Positions 63,341 through 64,000 of a stretch of DNA of 64,000 nucleotides are shown one piece after another. The DNA lies in contig OX485803.1 of assembly GCA_950295325.1 (NCBI GenBank), positions 1,240,001 to 1,304,000 on the forward strand, given 5' to 3'. Made by a program: the position numbers and the translations under genes. The first letter of the stretch is position 1. Each line of letters starts with the position of its first letter. This DNA comes from Polytrichum commune (lineage: Eukaryota > Streptophyta > Polytrichopsida > Polytrichales > Polytrichaceae). Below the pieces are notes generated by a model that was not told the origin of the DNA, did not search any database, and saw only the letters and a program-made list of their open reading frames with translations.

Positions 63341-64000
63341 GTACGAAGACTAAACAACAAGTATATATATACTTTTTTTCTTCTTATTCTTATTTTTACT
63401 CTTGATATGGAGTTGATCATGACATTACTCAACACTAGGGTGCTCCACCCCTACTGTTGAAATTTGGTAAGGACCATCCTCCATCTTATGTAAGGTCACC
63501 CTTGCAAATTAAACAATGCTCGGCTTGAACATTTTTTACTCTTGATTGTTGAAGGGATGAACAATCATGTGAGCCCGACTTGGGGTTCAATCACCAAAGC
63601 ACAACCTTTTTACAATGCCTAGCATTCATTGCCGTCTTGCCTCACTGGTGCCATCTAAAGGCTGGTCTATTGGAGCACAATTTTTTGTCGGTTGGCGTTG
63701 ATGTAGAGGTCAACTCCTCAATGAATATTGGTAGGACATTCATGGAACCTCAATAACCCTCTCCATTTAGAATTTGGACCATGCAATATAGCCATGGGTG
63801 ATACTTTAATAGTGCTTCACAAATTGTCTAGCGTGACAATTCTTAAACCATATGCGGAGGATTATTCATAACATCTAAAAAATTCCCTCAAGCCAACCCG
63901 ATACTGATGGACCCTATCATTGCTCATGGAGCCCCCCTAAGTAGAAAACAAGAAAGAAAACAGGTGAACTATGATGTTGAAACCAACATGAATTGTGTTG
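63341..64000 (+). other. Start of intron 5 of the metallophosphoesterase gene, running off the window
   Basis: Begins with the donor gtacga. The next family exon, expected to start like SADLFKTVFD, is not found in the remaining 660 bases. No other feature is seen. Confidence 0.6.

Overview
This is plant nuclear DNA, most likely from a flowering plant. It has intron-rich genes with GT-AG introns, AT-rich intergenic DNA, many short hairpin (MITE-like) elements, telomere-like CCCTAAA motifs and long homopolymer runs. I could not fix the species. There are no operons, phage, CRISPR arrays or recognisable RNA genes.

Layout. Positions 1.6-3.5 kb (minus strand) hold what looks like a decayed receptor-like-kinase-type membrane protein gene. 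From 3.6 to 28 kb the window is intergenic: dispersed repeats, tandem duplications, hairpin elements and one fragment resembling a hAT transposase. From 28.4 to 48.9 kb (minus strand) lies a complete 29-exon gene for a plant ATRX/CHR20-type SNF2 chromatin remodeller. The exons I assembled by hand sum to 5472 nt, giving 1823 residues in one continuous frame. It has an acidic N-terminus, an ADD-type zinc-finger module, both ATPase lobes and a proline-rich tail. Its introns carry at least seven kinds of repeat, including five copies of one hairpin family. Positions 49-58 kb are the shared upstream side of two divergent genes, with microsatellites and repeats. From 58.7 kb to the right edge (plus strand) are the first five exons of a gene matching the N-terminal membrane region of the plant calcineurin-like metallophosphoesterase family (Arabidopsis At4g11800/At4g23000 type). 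The phosphatase domain itself lies beyond the window.

The two main genes are transcribed away from each other, with about 9.8 kb between their start codons. I see no sign that they work in one pathway. I did not find a previously undescribed biological system. The most notable observations are structural: a probable GC-AG intron at the ATPase P-loop exon, a partial exon duplication with a nested hairpin insertion, repeat-family clustering in the ATRX introns, and a degenerate tandem array that ends inside the first exon of the metallophosphoesterase gene.
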